The translations under genes were made by a program, and so were the position numbers. From assembly GCF_046630445.1 (NCBI RefSeq), contig NC_092339.1, positions 75,720,001 through 75,784,000 of the forward strand: 64,000 bases of DNA. Direction: 5' to 3'. The notes below the pieces were generated by a model. That model was given only the letters and a program-made list of their open reading frames with translations. It did no database searches and had not been told where the DNA came from. This document shows positions 46,117 to 57,940 of this stretch, in pieces; position 1 is the stretch's first letter, and each line of letters begins with the position of its first letter. The DNA is from Rutidosis leptorrhynchoides. Lineage: Eukaryota > Streptophyta > Magnoliopsida > Asterales > Asteraceae.

Positions 46117-48311
46117 ATGGAGAACTTGGCCTACATCATCGTGTTTCCAATTATCATATACATGATCACCAAACATTTCATTCACAAGCTTCGAAAATTC
46201 CCACCCAGACCTTTTTTTTCTATACCAATAATCGGCCATTTGTATCTTGTTAAGAATCCGATGCACCGGACCCTAGCCAAAATTTCAAACAAACATGGCC
46301 CAGTTGTGTTTCTTGAATTTGGTCTTCGCCCGGTGCTTCTTGTCTCGTCTCCTGCTGCAGCTGAGGACTGTTTTGCAACCAACGATCAAGTCTTTGCAAA
46401 CCGTCCTAAGTTGACTGCTGGGAAGCATCTTGGTTACAATTACACAACTCTTCCTTGGGCCCCATATGGACCCCACTGGCGAAACTTGAGGAAGATTGTA
46501 ACAATTGAGATATTGTCGAGTAATCGTATTCAAATGTTTACTGATATTCGTAATGAAGAGATTGGTTCTTTTATCTCTAGTTTGAATGATCGGTCTAAAG
46601 ATGGTCAATTTGAGGTTGTTGATATGAAGTCGAGCTTTTTTAAGGTCTCGTTGAATATTATTATGCGGATGATTACGGGAAGAAAGGAAGCACCAGAGGC
46701 AAGAAAGTTTAAGAAAATGGTGGAGGATAATTTTCGGTTGAGTGGTGCATCGAATATTGGAGATTTTGTACCGATGGTGAAATGGATTTGGTTGAACTCG
46801 ATGGAGAAGGAGATGGAAAAGTTACATCGAAAGCGAGATTCTGCTGCTCAAGACTTGATTAAATTGCATAGAACAACTAGTCGTTCTTCGTTGGAAACGA
46901 GTAGGACTATTATTGATGTACTTTTATCTCTACAAGAAATGGAGCCCGAATCTTATACAGATGAAATCATCAGAGGCTTGATATCAGTAAGCTTTCTTTT
47001 ATATCTATCAGTTAGTTTGGCAGTATTAATATACCAAGCAAACAGGTCAGGTTCGGGTAACGGATCAAAACAGATTTGGGTTGAAATGGCTCAAGGGTAA
47101 CACGGGTCAAGGGTTACACGGGTCAAAATGGGCCAGGTTGGGTCGGGTTGGGTAACGGGTCGACGGTTTTGGGTTGAAATTGGTCATGGGTTAAACGGGT
47201 CAAACTTTTAAACGGGTGGAAATGGGCGAGGTTGGGCCGGGTTGGGTAATGGGTCGAACATGTCATTCAGAGTTGGGTCATACCTGATAAACTGGTAAAA
47301 CGAGCAGGTTCGTAACATGTCATACAGATTTGGGTCAGGATAGGCTGAGTTGGGTGCCATTTTTGTCTTCTGTCATATAAGTATATACATATAGTTGATA
47401 TATTAATATATGTTTATATTTTGTTAAACCTATTGTTGGAATAATGGTCATCTATATCTATCAAATCCATCATAATAATATGAACTGTTGACTTTTTCCG
47501 TAGACTAATTTTAGTCCACCCTAACATGTTTGACTGACCCGTTTCTGTTTCTTAATATGTTTTAATATTACCTGTTTAGCCCGGTAGCCTGATATGAAAA
47601 CCAAAATCAACCCATTTTGACATATACAAGATGAGATTGTAACCCCTTGTACAGTCAGTTGACTAAATTTAGTCAATCTTGAATGTGCAGGTCCTAATAT
47701 CAACAGGAACCGATACTTCAGCAGGAACATTGGAATGGGCTTTATCGCTTCTACTTAACCATCCAGATTCTCTCAAAAAGCTTTCTGGCGAAATTGACAG
47801 CAAAGTGGGCCCAACAAGACTCGTAAACGATTCTGATCTCTCAAATCTTACTTATCTTCATGCAGTGATAAACGAAACACTTCGAATGTGCCCAGCTGGA
47901 GCACTCATTCCACCACATGAGTCCACAAAAGAATGCACTGTAGGTGGTTTTAAAGTTCCATCAGGAACTATGCTTTTGGTGAACCTTTGGGCCATTCAAA
48001 ATGACCCAAAGTTGTGGAACGAGCCCGAAAGGTTTATGCCCGAGAGGTTTATTGGTGTTGAAGGTCAGAGGGATGGATTTAAGTTCATGCCGTTTGGGTC
48101 GGGCCGAAGAGGATGTCCTGGTGAAGGTTTAGCTATGCGAATGACTGGGTTAACGTTAGGGACACTTGTTCAGTGTTTCGAGTGGGAGAGAATTGGCGTC
48201 GAGAAAGTAGACATGTCTGAAGGGGCCGGTCTCACGATGCCTAAAGCTCAACCGTTGGTCGCTAAATATAGACCTCACCCTCATATGGTGGATCTTCTTT
48301 CTCGTATATAA
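46117..48311 (+). CDS. Cytochrome P450, CYP81-family-like (two exons)
   Basis: Exon 1 is 46,117-46,986 (290 codons) and exon 2 47,691-48,311, joined by a phase-0 GT-AG intron; the product is 496 aa, normal for the family. An N-terminal hydrophobic anchor (~residues 3-20) targets the ER membrane. The hinge FPPRPFFSIPIIGHLYL follows, then GYNYTTLPWAPYGPHWRNLR typical of CYP81. Other landmarks are I-helix oxygen-activation motif TGTDTSAG, ExxR in ETLRMCP, PERF (twice, FMPERF used) and heme loop FMPFGSGRRGCPGEG with the Cys ligand. The frame is complete. CYP81 enzymes hydroxylate phenolics such as isoflavones, lignans and indole compounds with NADPH and P450 reductase; the substrate here cannot be told. 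Upstream lie a CACTA MITE and a palindromic TATA site; downstream is a tandem paralogue. Confidence 0.9.
46987..47690 (+). other. Intron of CYP81 gene 1 with G-rich tract
   Basis: 704-bp phase-0 intron (GTAAGC...TGTGCAG) at the conserved A-type P450 position. 47,040-47,350 is rich in GGGTYGGGT/GGGTCAAA repeats. Two stretches fit the four-run G-quadruplex pattern: GGGTCGGGTTGGGTAACGGG at 47,140-47,159 and a similar one at 47,234-47,253, both on the transcribed-RNA strand. A related GGGTCA-rich piece lies at 52,380-52,500. Confidence 0.75.
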
Positions 48312-48410
48312 GTTTGCAGGCACAGTGTCTATAAGACTGCTGCCTTCTTATAGTCTTCCATATGTCTTTCAAGTGTCATCAACGGTGGACCCGGTTTTTT
48401 ATGTTTTATG

Positions 48411-48457
<47 letters not shown>

Positions 48458-49026
48458 AAGGTATTGTTGGTAAGATGTGAGGTCCAGAAAAGTTCAGTTT
48501 TTTAGTCATTGAATGACAGTGTTCAGTCTTTGTTCAATATTCAAAGTAAGTGCGAACGTGACGCTGAGGTGGCAATCCATCTTTGCAGTTCGTCTTCAAT
48601 CATTTGCTGCGAGGGGTCTAAGGACAGCAACTCATGGCTTTCAAGAATTAAAGTGTCTATACAATTAATGTTGTATCTAAGATGTTTATCAATCTTCTGC
48701 AGCTATGTTGTGGCAGATACAAATACAGTAAATAACTTATTTTGCCTTGATTATACATAATTTGTACGTTAATCAATTATTTGTTTTGATAATAATGTTG
48801 AGATGACTAAGATGAAGGCATTTAAGAAGTGAAGATTAAAAGATGCTGCCTGATTCATATTTAAATGACTTGGGAGTTGTGTGGTGATACATCATATTCA
48901 ATCTGACATAATCAACATATAATTAACACTTGATTATTAGTAAACTTGTTTTTATTTCAAAGGAATCTATACTTGCTCTATATTTAGCATTATTATTCAC
49001 TACTTGAATGTTTTCATTAGCAAAAA
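48312..49026. other. Spacer between the CYP81 genes, with (TG)n
   Basis: The 3' UTR of gene 1 includes a (TG)n microsatellite at 48,415-48,450 and an AATAAA-like signal at 48,454. The rest is AT-rich with no other gene; this is presumably the promoter of the second CYP81. Confidence 0.6.
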
Positions 49027-50189
49027 ATGGCACTTGAAGTCAACACCTGGATTTGTATTCCAGTGCTTTTTGTTACATATTTCTTAACAAAACTTGTACT
49101 GCACAAGATCAATCATCTTCCTCCTACTCCATTTCCATCACTCCCTCTAATAGGCCATCTTCACCTCTTAAAGAAACCTCTTCACCGGACCCTAGCCAAG
49201 TTATCCGAACGCCATGGGCCCATTCTTTTCCTCTACTTTGGTTCCCGTCGTGTTCTCCACGTTTCTTCCCCATTGGCTGCCGAAGAATGTCTCTCCAAAA
49301 ATGATATTGTGTTTGCTAATAGACCTCGGTTTCTCAGAGGAAAGTATCTTGGTTATAACTACACGAGCCTTGCGTGGGCTCCGTACGGTGCACACTGGCA
49401 AAATCTTCGTCGTATCTCAGCTATGGAGATATTGTCTTCCACTCGGCTTGACTCGCTCTCTCATATCCGTTTAGATGAGATTCGAATGCTGACACGCCGC
49501 CTGTTTTTGGCAGCCAATGAGAATCCAGATAGGATTGTTGATTTGAAATCTGAATTGTATGATTTTATGTTTAATACTATGACAAGGATGATGGGAGGAA
49601 AGAGATATTACGGTGTGAATATGGAAAAAGTAGCGGAAGCAAAAAGTTTTCATGATATATTGGCTGACACGAATGAGTTGAATAGGCAGTCAAGTATGGC
49701 AGATATGTTGCCAATTATGCGGTGGTTTGTTGGATGGAAACTTGAAAAGAGGTATGCTGCGGTGCAAAGGAGGCGAGATGATTTTATGCAAGAGTGGATG
49801 GATGAACATCGCACAAGTGGCTTGGATAAAGGTGAAAGAAAGAAAACATTCCTTCAAGTTTTGTTTTCTTTACAAGATGCAGATCCAGAATACTACACAG
49901 ACAAAGAGATCAAAAGCCTTTCACAGGTATGATAGGGTCTTTCTCCATTTTTTTTAAACGTAGATAAAGTAGACCAATTAAGCGCTAAATGATTTAAATT
50001 CTAAACAATTCGAAGGTTTCTAAATGAACTTGGACCTGAATGATAATAAGTTGTGTTTGATAATCATTCTGAATAAACGCTATAATAAAAGATGTAAAAT
50101 TAATGTGTTAACACTTTAAATGAATAAATAAAAAGAACATAATTGTTTGGTAAGCGTTCTTCGAGCCTCGCTCTGCCCATCCTATTAAT

Positions 50190-50438
50190 TAATCTGCATG
50201 AAATATGAATATCCAGATTGACCCCAGTGGGGGTTTTCTCCCAGATCCATTCAGAATCCAAACCCGGTCTGCCTGCCCCTCGGGATGGTTAAAGGATCGG
50301 GCTCCTGTAATGCGATTCGGGTTTCCTCTCGAACGCGTGTGTGTGCAAATGATGAGTGTCGTTGAAATAAATGATACACTGATGCAAACTTGCCGTTCAA
50401 AAAAAAAAGAAAAAAAAAGAAAGAAAAAAAAAAAACTA
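50190..50438 (+). mobile_element. Non-LTR retroposon 3' end with poly(A) tail
   Basis: A GC-richer block unlike the surrounding intron ends TTGCCGTTC and then a long A-rich tail with scattered G (50,400-50,437). The structure suggests a 5'-truncated LINE or a SINE in plus orientation. No target duplication was found. Confidence 0.45.
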
Positions 50439-50546
50439 GATATACTAAATGGTTAAGAAAGTATTTCAACTCTAAATGAATCAGTACCTATTTAAATTGT
50501 TGAACGGTTAATCATCATTTGTCATTCAGATGTCACTAACAAACAC

Positions 50547-50821
50547 ACTGAATGCTAATGTTTTTTTTTTTTTGAACAGCGATTGGGATCACCCGAGGGG
50601 GACTAAACCACCCGTTGCGATCATCTCCCGTTTCGACAATGTCGATGCAGCGATAATAACCCCGCCCTCATCGCTGCCCGGGAGGAAACCTTGAAACCGA
50701 TCCAAGGGCACGGCCAAGTAAAACCCCCCTCCCCTTTACCCCCCAAACGATATGGAAAGGTGCCATGGGTGGATACTTCATGGCAGGGATGAAATTGTGT
50801 TTTAAACTGAATGCTAATGTT
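50547..50821 (-). mobile_element. Non-LTR retroposon with 16-bp target duplication
   Basis: ACTGAATGCTAATGTT stands at 50,547-50,562 and again at 50,806-50,821. Between them is a GC-rich insert of 243 bp that starts with a T-run; read on the minus strand it ends ...CGCTGTTC plus poly(A). Long direct duplication plus poly(A) is the mark of target-primed reverse transcription. I found no good A/B boxes, so a truncated LINE is as likely as a SINE. Confidence 0.8.
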
Positions 50822-51812
50822 GAAACGTGTCAACATTCAATGTTGAACCGTTCAATCAAGAGACAATCAAATGCATATTATGATTTGAACCTACAACTTT
50901 CCTGCCGACTGCGTGTCTGTGAGAGAGAATCAGGGTGCAATTGCTACAAGATTAACATCTATACATTATATTTATACAAGACTCATTCAATTTGGTAAAG
51001 TAATTTAAATGTTCAATATATTTTATGACTTGCAATGGATAGATATTCAATAAACTACCAAGGGGCTTTGTCCCATTGATAATTAGGTATGTCATTATGT
51101 GGGTGACATATCAAATTAGTGAGTTTCAAGTCTCAACAGTGAAAAAAAGTGTGTTAATGACATGTTGTCTTTGATTACAGGCTCTGTTGCATGGAGGAAT
51201 AAGCACATCAGTTGATGCAATGGAGTGGGCAATGCCACTTTTGCTTAATCATCCACACGTTCTAACCAAAGCACAAAATGAAATCGACAATCTTGTAGGA
51301 AGTGATCGTTTAATAGACGAATCAGATTTGTCAAAACTTCCTTATTTGCAATGCATTATCGAAGAGACATTACGGATGTACCCAACGGCCCCATTACTTT
51401 TCCCCACGAGTCATCCAAAGACTGTACAGTAGGAAAGTACCACGTTCCACATGGTACAATGTTATTTGTAAACGTGTGGGCCATACAGAATGATCCAGAG
51501 ATATGGGAGTCTCCAAGCACATTCAAACCCGAAAGGTTTGAAGGTAAACAAAATGTTTCCAATGCAAAAGGTAACGGGCTAACTATGATCCCATTTGGGT
51601 CAGGCAGAAGACAATGTCCCGGTGAGAACTTAGCATTGAGGATCATAGGATTAACATTAGCATCAATGATTCAATGCTTTGATCGGAAACGTGTTAGCGA
51701 TGAACTGGAGGATATGTCCGAATCAGCTGACATAACTTCACCAAAGGCACAACCTCTAATGGCTAAGTATCGGACTCGCACAATTGTTGCTCATTATCTA
51801 TCTAAAATCTAA

Positions 51813-52288
51813 GTAAATCGGACCGTGCATGGTTGCTTTTCAAGTTCATTAAATTTTCGCCGTAGCTGAAAAATTACCCGGTCCTCATTGTATTTGCCAA
51901 CTAATAAACAGAGTAGGGGTGTTAAACTAACATTTGAGTTTGTTGCAAATCATGTTAAGGAGTGGGTTAGTAATAATATTTATAAAAGAACACCGCAATC
52001 AAGTCGGCCCTTTCCCATTTCTATGTCAGTAAGACCTAGATAACATGTTGTCCAACCAATAAATACCAGATAGATAAAACAGGTACTAATGATATTGATA
52101 TAACAGTTCTAAACGACATATCCATACACGTTAAACGGCCCACCATTCAATTTTAGTATTTAGGTAAGTATAAAAGATACTAATAGTAAGCAGAGATGAG
52201 AGACACTGCATCAATTACCAAAATTTACCAGTCACCGGAGCCCAATTAAAAAACCAATTCTGAACAGCGAAACATAGTTTTAAAAGCA
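51813..52288. other. Spacer between convergent CYP81 gene 2 and SGT-like gene
   Basis: AT-rich; holds the 3' ends of both genes. No further gene or repeat recognised. Confidence 0.5.
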
Positions 52289-54031
52289 TCATGTGTTTAG
52301 TCGCCCTTCCCCGAGTTTCTGCTCAGCAGCCTATAATTATGAAAAAAAACTCATATGAAAAATATTATATACCTGGCAAACGTGTCGGCTTGGGTCAAGA
52401 CCCGAACAGGTTTGGGTCAAAAAGGGTCATGGCACGAACGGATAAGAATTTTTAGACGGGTCGGTTCAGCTCTAAATAGGTTGTTCGGGTGAGGTTGAGA
52501 CAAGGCTCGTTTCTCAAAGTTTCTTAAACTCGTAATACCTTCAAATAATACGGAGTAATCTTTTTAAAATCTCAAAAAGACCCGCAGGACCTTATATATA
52601 CATATAAAATTAAATTGGACCCATTCCTTAAATTTTTTGTGGACCCAATTGGTTATATAAATAACTCAATGGACCCATTTTTCAAGCTACGAGCCTCAAT
52701 TGCCGGGTATAAAAAAGAAATTTATACACAAAAAGATAAATAAACCAAAAGATGTACTAACCTGAATATTTCCTATGATTGACTCATTATTTGGATCCAA
52801 TTGCAAGGCTGCATGAAAACCAACCAGAATAAAATACATAAACTGTTGCACAAGAAAACATGACGAGATCCCATGAAAAAGACTGAGAAAAACCATTTAG
52901 ATGATAATTCGTGTTTACTAAAAGATGCTCCATTAAAAAAATTTGTAAGATAAATATTAACCTTTCCTAAAGCCTTTTTCGACGGCCTCCGTATAATTCC
53001 CTTGAGCATAATAAGCAAAGCCTAGACGACTATAAGCCTTTTTGTAGTTCGGGTCGATTTCAATCGCTTTATTGCAGTCACGGATTGCTTCAGTATACAT
53101 CCTGAATTGAGTGTACGCAGCTGCTCTGAAAGAGTACCCATTCACAAAAACGTAATTTCAAAACAATGTACTTTTAAGAGTATCAAAACAGCAAACATAA
53201 TACTAAAAAAACGTCTAATTGTTTGGGTAAAAAAATAAGTTACCTGTTGCAATGATAAACAGCATTATCATCACATAGTGCAACAGCAACAGTGTAAAGC
53301 CGAATTGCATCTGGGTACCACTTACGTTGCATACATTTGTTACCTGCATGAAAACAAAGTACATAAGTGAATGCAGTATGTATACTTTTATCTATTTACA
53401 TTTCTACTTAACCATATTATTTTTTCTAATTTTATATAAAAGTCTCCTAATTTTTTCAACGCTAATTATTACCTTGTAACTTGAAGGCATCAGCCATGTT
53501 TTTGAGATCAAACTCAGTAACTCCAGATTTTTCCATTTCCTTAGAGTAAAGATGAAAGATAAAAATGAAACAACAATAAGTCACATCAAGATATTTCATC
53601 AAGGTAATATAAATTTAAATATAAATATATAGAATTCTTTCAGGTTTCAGGACCCTCAGCATTAAATATAAGCATCAAGTGTGAAACATTGACACAGTTA
53701 TGGAGAGCTGTAATATGAGTTGAAGTATTTTCAAGATTTACATTAAATAGCTAAAGTTTAATGTTTTGACAAAACAGAGCATCTACAAACGACGTGTGCT
53801 TTTTTCTCTTCCAAAAATGCTGTTTAAAGTATATATTCACTGTATGGATCAGAATTAAACTGTACGAAGTCATTTAGTTTTCACAATACGCGTCTATCTT
53901 TGACTTTCAAAATTTATATATAAGACACCTTCCAACTTCGAAACTAGTATGAGACACCAAAATAAAAAATTAAAATAACAAAAAACCCAAAAGAAATAAA
54001 ATAAAAAAAACCTACAAGACTTGATCATATA

Positions 54032-54117
<86 letters not shown>

Positions 54118-54573
54118 CCACAATTATGGATACGCAAGAAAAATATATAGACTGACTAAAGTTAATAGTTAATAGGATACCCATTTTGATCAGTCATACA
54201 TCCAACTAGCTTGACTGAGTGGCGGATCTCCATTAGATAACGGAGGCTCGGAATATCGAGCCTTTTCCAGAGCACCAAAAAATTGAACAAAAAGTGGATC
54301 CTCGGTCCACCCTGTCAATCATGAATGATATATAACGTTAGTCATTCGTAGAGTCAAAAACTTCATACTTTTATACATTCAATTCATAAAAATAACACAC
54401 AAGATATTCATGCATGTTCACTATAGTACATCATGATGCCTTATATAAATGAACTCTCTGATTTTCGATTGCAAGTGGTTCACAATGTATAATTAGAAGA
54501 AACTTTATAAACTTACTATTAAAGTTCAACAATAAGAGAAGTATATAAGCACAAATGAAAGCAATAGAATAAA

Positions 54574-54629
<56 letters not shown>

Positions 54630-54747
54630 TAATAATAATAATAATAATTGGATAATAATAATAATACTAATTATAACTTTAACGATAATAACGATAGTAA
54701 TAATAAAAAATAACAAATTTTAATGATAAATCCTTTTATTGATAAAG

Positions 54748-54793
<46 letters not shown>

Positions 54794-55944
54794 GATAAAA
54801 CTAGAATGACGATAATAACGACGATAATAATAATCATTTTTAATAATAATACAAAAATTCGATGGACTATAACTTCAATCTTACTTGTATATATAAGTAT
54901 ATATATACAAGAAATAACACTTACTTGCATAACGATTATCCTTCTTGTTGGTGTCACTGTCACCCTACATAAGAAGTATAAGAAGTAAAACATCAGAAAA
55001 GGAAACTGAATAGCTATCATCGCCTGAAATATGTGTGTGTGTGTGTCAAAAAATCATAAAATTATAGCAAGATGAGAGAACATTACTACCAGAGTTTGTG
55101 ATGACTCGGGAATTTTGGAATCTAGTGGAGCATTAACATTGTCTGTTGATGATGCATGAAATGTATCTGCTTGAAATTTATCACAAACCTGATCTGATTT
55201 TAACCCGTTATCCTGTACAGGTTGTGAACTGAAAATTTGCACCAGAGAATCAGATTTTGGCACGCTGACAGTAGATGATGAACCTGTCTTAAAAGCAGAT
55301 GATAAGCAGTCTTTTGCGACTTGGAGACTTTCCACATTACTAACAAGACTAGGTTCAACTGAAAAAAACAGATTATAAAGGAACTGTTAGAATACAAAGA
55401 TTTAAGCATAAAACATAGAAAAATAAGTTTGGGAAATTTTCGAAAAAGTTCAACACTGTAATATTTTATTCTTTTTTACAGATTTTTGCTTGTGAACAAA
55501 AAATAAAAGTTCGTTTCACGAGCAAAAAGCTCAACCAGACAATCACATTCAACATTTGTAAGTAACATGCATTTCATAGCCTTCTTTCTCCACTTAACTA
55601 ACATTTTTTCCCTTGATTTTCAAAATATTAACAAAAATGAAAAATGTATCTCTAAGTTCTCATAAAACCCTAATTTCACTACTTTCCCTAATTTTACAAC
55701 ACTTAACAAGAAGTTTCATGATCAGCAGCTGCCATTTTTCAAACAGAAGATACTAAACCTAATAACGATCATTACTTATAATAGTACGACCTACAAAGTA
55801 AAATTGAACTAAATTTATATTTATATAAATATAGACGAAGATGATAGGGAAAGCGAGCAAACCATAATTCAGAAAATCGAGAAAAGACAGGACAATGGGA
55901 CGACAAAGAGGGGAATCAGCCTCCTTCAAATTCGCCATTTTCAT
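52289..55944 (-). CDS. SGT-like small Gln-rich TPR co-chaperone, shortened copy
   Basis: Nine exons read on the minus strand: 55,944-55,863; 55,358-55,090; 54,964-54,925; 54,311-54,200; 53,539-53,473; 53,343-53,244; 53,125-52,962; 52,808-52,762; 52,330-52,289. All have GT-AG borders. The N-terminus (SPLCRPIVLSFLDFLNYVEP) is the SGTA-type dimerisation domain; exon 4 encodes LFVQFFGALEKARY. Exons 5-8 encode three TPRs (GNKCMQRKWYPDAIRLYTVA; RAAAYTQFRMYTEAIRDCNK; SRLGFAYYAQGNYTEAVEKG) and LQLDPNNESI. Relatives dock Hsp70/Hsp90 and handle tail-anchored proteins. Two oddities: exon 4 ends in phase 2 while exon 5 starts in phase 0, and the usual LFHDAL-type segment is absent, so an exon of 3n+1 bases is missing or unseen. 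The protein ends AAEQKLGEGRLNT with no Gln/Gly/Met-rich tail. Probably a degenerating or divergent paralogue, ~307 codons visible versus ~400 or more usually. Confidence 0.75.
54035..54115. repeat. (TA)n microsatellite in an SGT-like intron
   Basis: About 40 TA units in the intron between exons 4 and 5, where an exon appears to be missing. Confidence 0.95.
54575..54793. repeat. (AAT)n microsatellites in an SGT-like intron
   Basis: Two AAT arrays, 54,575-54,648 and 54,748-54,793, with degenerate ATA-rich DNA between. Confidence 0.9.
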
Positions 55945-56180
55945 TCAACACCAAAAACAAACGCGCCACTCACTCACTCACTCACTGTATTTCTAAATTA
56001 TGTTGACGGTCCTTCTCGAGTTGTGGTTATCCCTAAAATATTTGTTCACTTCTTTATATATTTTTATTTACTCCATTATTTACATTTATATTTATATATT
56101 ATTTATTATTTATGGATAGTGATGTACACTTTTATCTATTATTTATGGATCACTGATGTACACTTTATCTCATATACCGG
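55945..56180. promoter_or_regulatory. Presumed promoter region of the SGT-like gene
   Basis: AT-rich DNA upstream of the minus-strand gene, with a CACT-repeat at 55,968-55,986 (5' leader). No clear TATA box could be assigned. Confidence 0.35.
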
Positions 56181-56536
56181 TGAAATGACTCGTGAAACCA
56201 TGAGTTTATTTAAATTAAACAATTTAATCCTATGTTTTAGGTATTAAGTGAACTTAAATGTTAAAGTTATTTAGTGTAATGGCCCGTGGAACCACAGAGT
56301 CCGACTAAGAAACTCGTCAGCTAAACATTTCATCAAACACCTAAAATGCGTATTAAACAATTCACTTCCAATCATAACAGATAATATTGGTTGTCATTTT
56401 ATTTTAAAAGTGTAAATTAAAATATAAATTTAGAATTGATTTCTTTTTGCCTAACTTTTTATACCTTCTCGTACTCAATTCAAAATAATTAATTAAAATA
56501 ATTCAAAATTTTAATAATTAAAATAATTATTATACC

Positions 56537-57940
56537 TTATATCTAAAAGACATAGCACAAATGAATAGTAACCTCAAACTTTTCTCAAACCACCCTCACT
56601 CTTTTACTTACTTACATTTTAACCCCAAAAAAATTATAAAAGGCATAGCACAAACGAATAGTAACCTCAACAGTTTCACAAACTACCCCCACTCTTTTAC
56701 TTACTTACATTTTACCCCTCACTCTTTTACTTACTTACATTTTAACCCCAAAAAAATTATAAAAGGCATAGCACAAACCACCCTCACTCTTTTACTTACT
56801 TACATTTTAACCCCAAAAAAATTATAAAAGGCATAGCACAAACGAATAGTAACCTCAACAGTTTCACAAACTACCCCCACTCTTTTACTTACTTACATTT
56901 TACCCCTAAAAAAATATATAATAGTTAACTTCATGGTTTTTTACAAACTTATCCCAAACTTTTAACATTAAAAGGCTTATATCTAAAAAGCATAGCACAA
57001 ATGAATAGTAACCTCAAAATTTTCTCAAACCACCCTCACTCTTTTACTTACTTACATTTTAACCCCAAAAAAAATATATAAAAGGCATAGCACAAACGAA
57101 TAGTAACCTCAAAAGTTTCACAAACTACCCTCACTCTTTTACTTACTTACATTTTACCCCTAAAAAATATATAATAGTTAACTTTATGGTTTTTTACAAA
57201 CTTATCCCAAACTTATATCTAAAAGACATAGCACAAATGAATAGTAACCTCAAAATTTTCTCAAACCACCCTCACTCTTTTACTTACTTACATTTTAACC
57301 CTAAAAAAAATATAAAAGGCATAGCACAAACGTAACCTCAAAAGTTTCACAAACTACCCCCACTCTTTTACTTACTTACATTTTACCCTTAAAAAAATAT
57401 ATAATAGTTAACTTTATTGGTTTTTACAAACTTATCCCAAACTTTTAACATTAAAAGGCTTATATCTAAAAGGCATAGCACAAATGAATAGTAACTTCAA
57501 AATTTTCTCAAACCACCCTCACTCTTTTACTTACTTACATTTTAACCCCAAAAAAAAATATAAAAGGTATAGCACAAAGGAATAGTAACCTCAAAAGTTT
57601 CACAAACTACCCCCACTCTTTTACTTACTTACATTTTACCCCTAAAAAAATATATAATAGTTAACTTTATGGTTTTTTACAAACTTATCCCAAACTTTTA
57701 ACATTAAAAGACATAGCATAAATGAATAGTAACCTCAAAATTTTCACAAACCACTCTCACTCTTTTACTTACTTACATTTTAACCCCCCAAAAAAATATA
57801 AAAGGCATAGCACAAACGAATAGTAACCTCAAAAGTTTCACAAACTACCCCACTCTTTTACTTACTTACATTTTACCCCTAAAAAAATATATAATAGTTA
57901 ACTTTATGGTTTTTTACAAATTTATCCCAAACTTTTAACA
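56537..57940. repeat. Satellite array, ~240-bp higher-order unit of two half-units
   Basis: CACTCTTTTACTTACTTACA occurs about 13 times. Units start with ATATCTAAAAGRCATAGCAC near 56,539, 56,979, 57,215, 57,462 and 57,703. Each unit has an A half (AATGAATAGTAACCTCAAAA...CAAACCACCCTCACTC...TTTTAACCCC) and a B half (ACGAATAGTAACCTCAAAAG...CAAACTACCCCCACTC...TTTTACCCC, then ATATAATAGTTAAC). The first unit is enlarged to ~440 bp by extra partial copies. Open frames inside are repeat artefacts. Confidence 0.9.

Larger units (their letters stand above)
49927..51180 (+). other. Intron of CYP81 gene 2 with two retroposed insertions
   Basis: 1,254-bp phase-0 intron (GTATGA...TTACAG). It hosts a poly(A)-tailed piece at ~50,190-50,438 and a minus-oriented retroposon at 50,563-50,805. 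Confidence 0.75.
49027..51812 (+). pseudogene. Cytochrome P450, CYP81-family-like paralogue with a frameshift
   Basis: Exon 1 is 49,027-49,926 (300 codons) and exon 2 51,181-51,812, with the same phase-0 intron position as gene 1. Present: N-terminal anchor, hinge LPPTPFPSLPLIGHLHLL, GYNYTSLAWAPYGAHWQNLR, ETLRMYP, FKPERF, and the heme loop MIPFGSGRRQCPGENLA. Two oddities. First, the C-run at 51,402-51,405 is one base short of what the family needs (TTC CCC CAC GAG), so the frame shifts between [12 protein letters not shown] and [11 protein letters not shown]; this is a true frameshift or an assembly error in a homopolymer. Second, the I-helix motif reads GGISTS instead of AGTDTS, losing the acidic residue of the acid-alcohol pair. 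With the missing base it would be ~510 aa. Likely a recent pseudogene or altered paralogue. Confidence 0.85.

Noticed and set aside
47041-47100. Read-through extension of CYP81 exon 1 beyond 46,986
   Set aside because: Family alignment and a good GT donor/AG acceptor place the intron at 46,987-47,690.
50205-50456. 83-aa frame in the CYP81 intron ending in Lys-rich sequence
   Set aside because: Crosses the poly(A) tail of a retroposed fragment.
56561-56827. 88-aa frame with repeated SFTYLHFNPKK
   Set aside because: Product of the satellite monomer; interrupted in other units.
56537-57940. CRISPR-like regular repeats
   Set aside because: Units are long, AT-rich and tandem without unique spacers; eukaryotic satellite.
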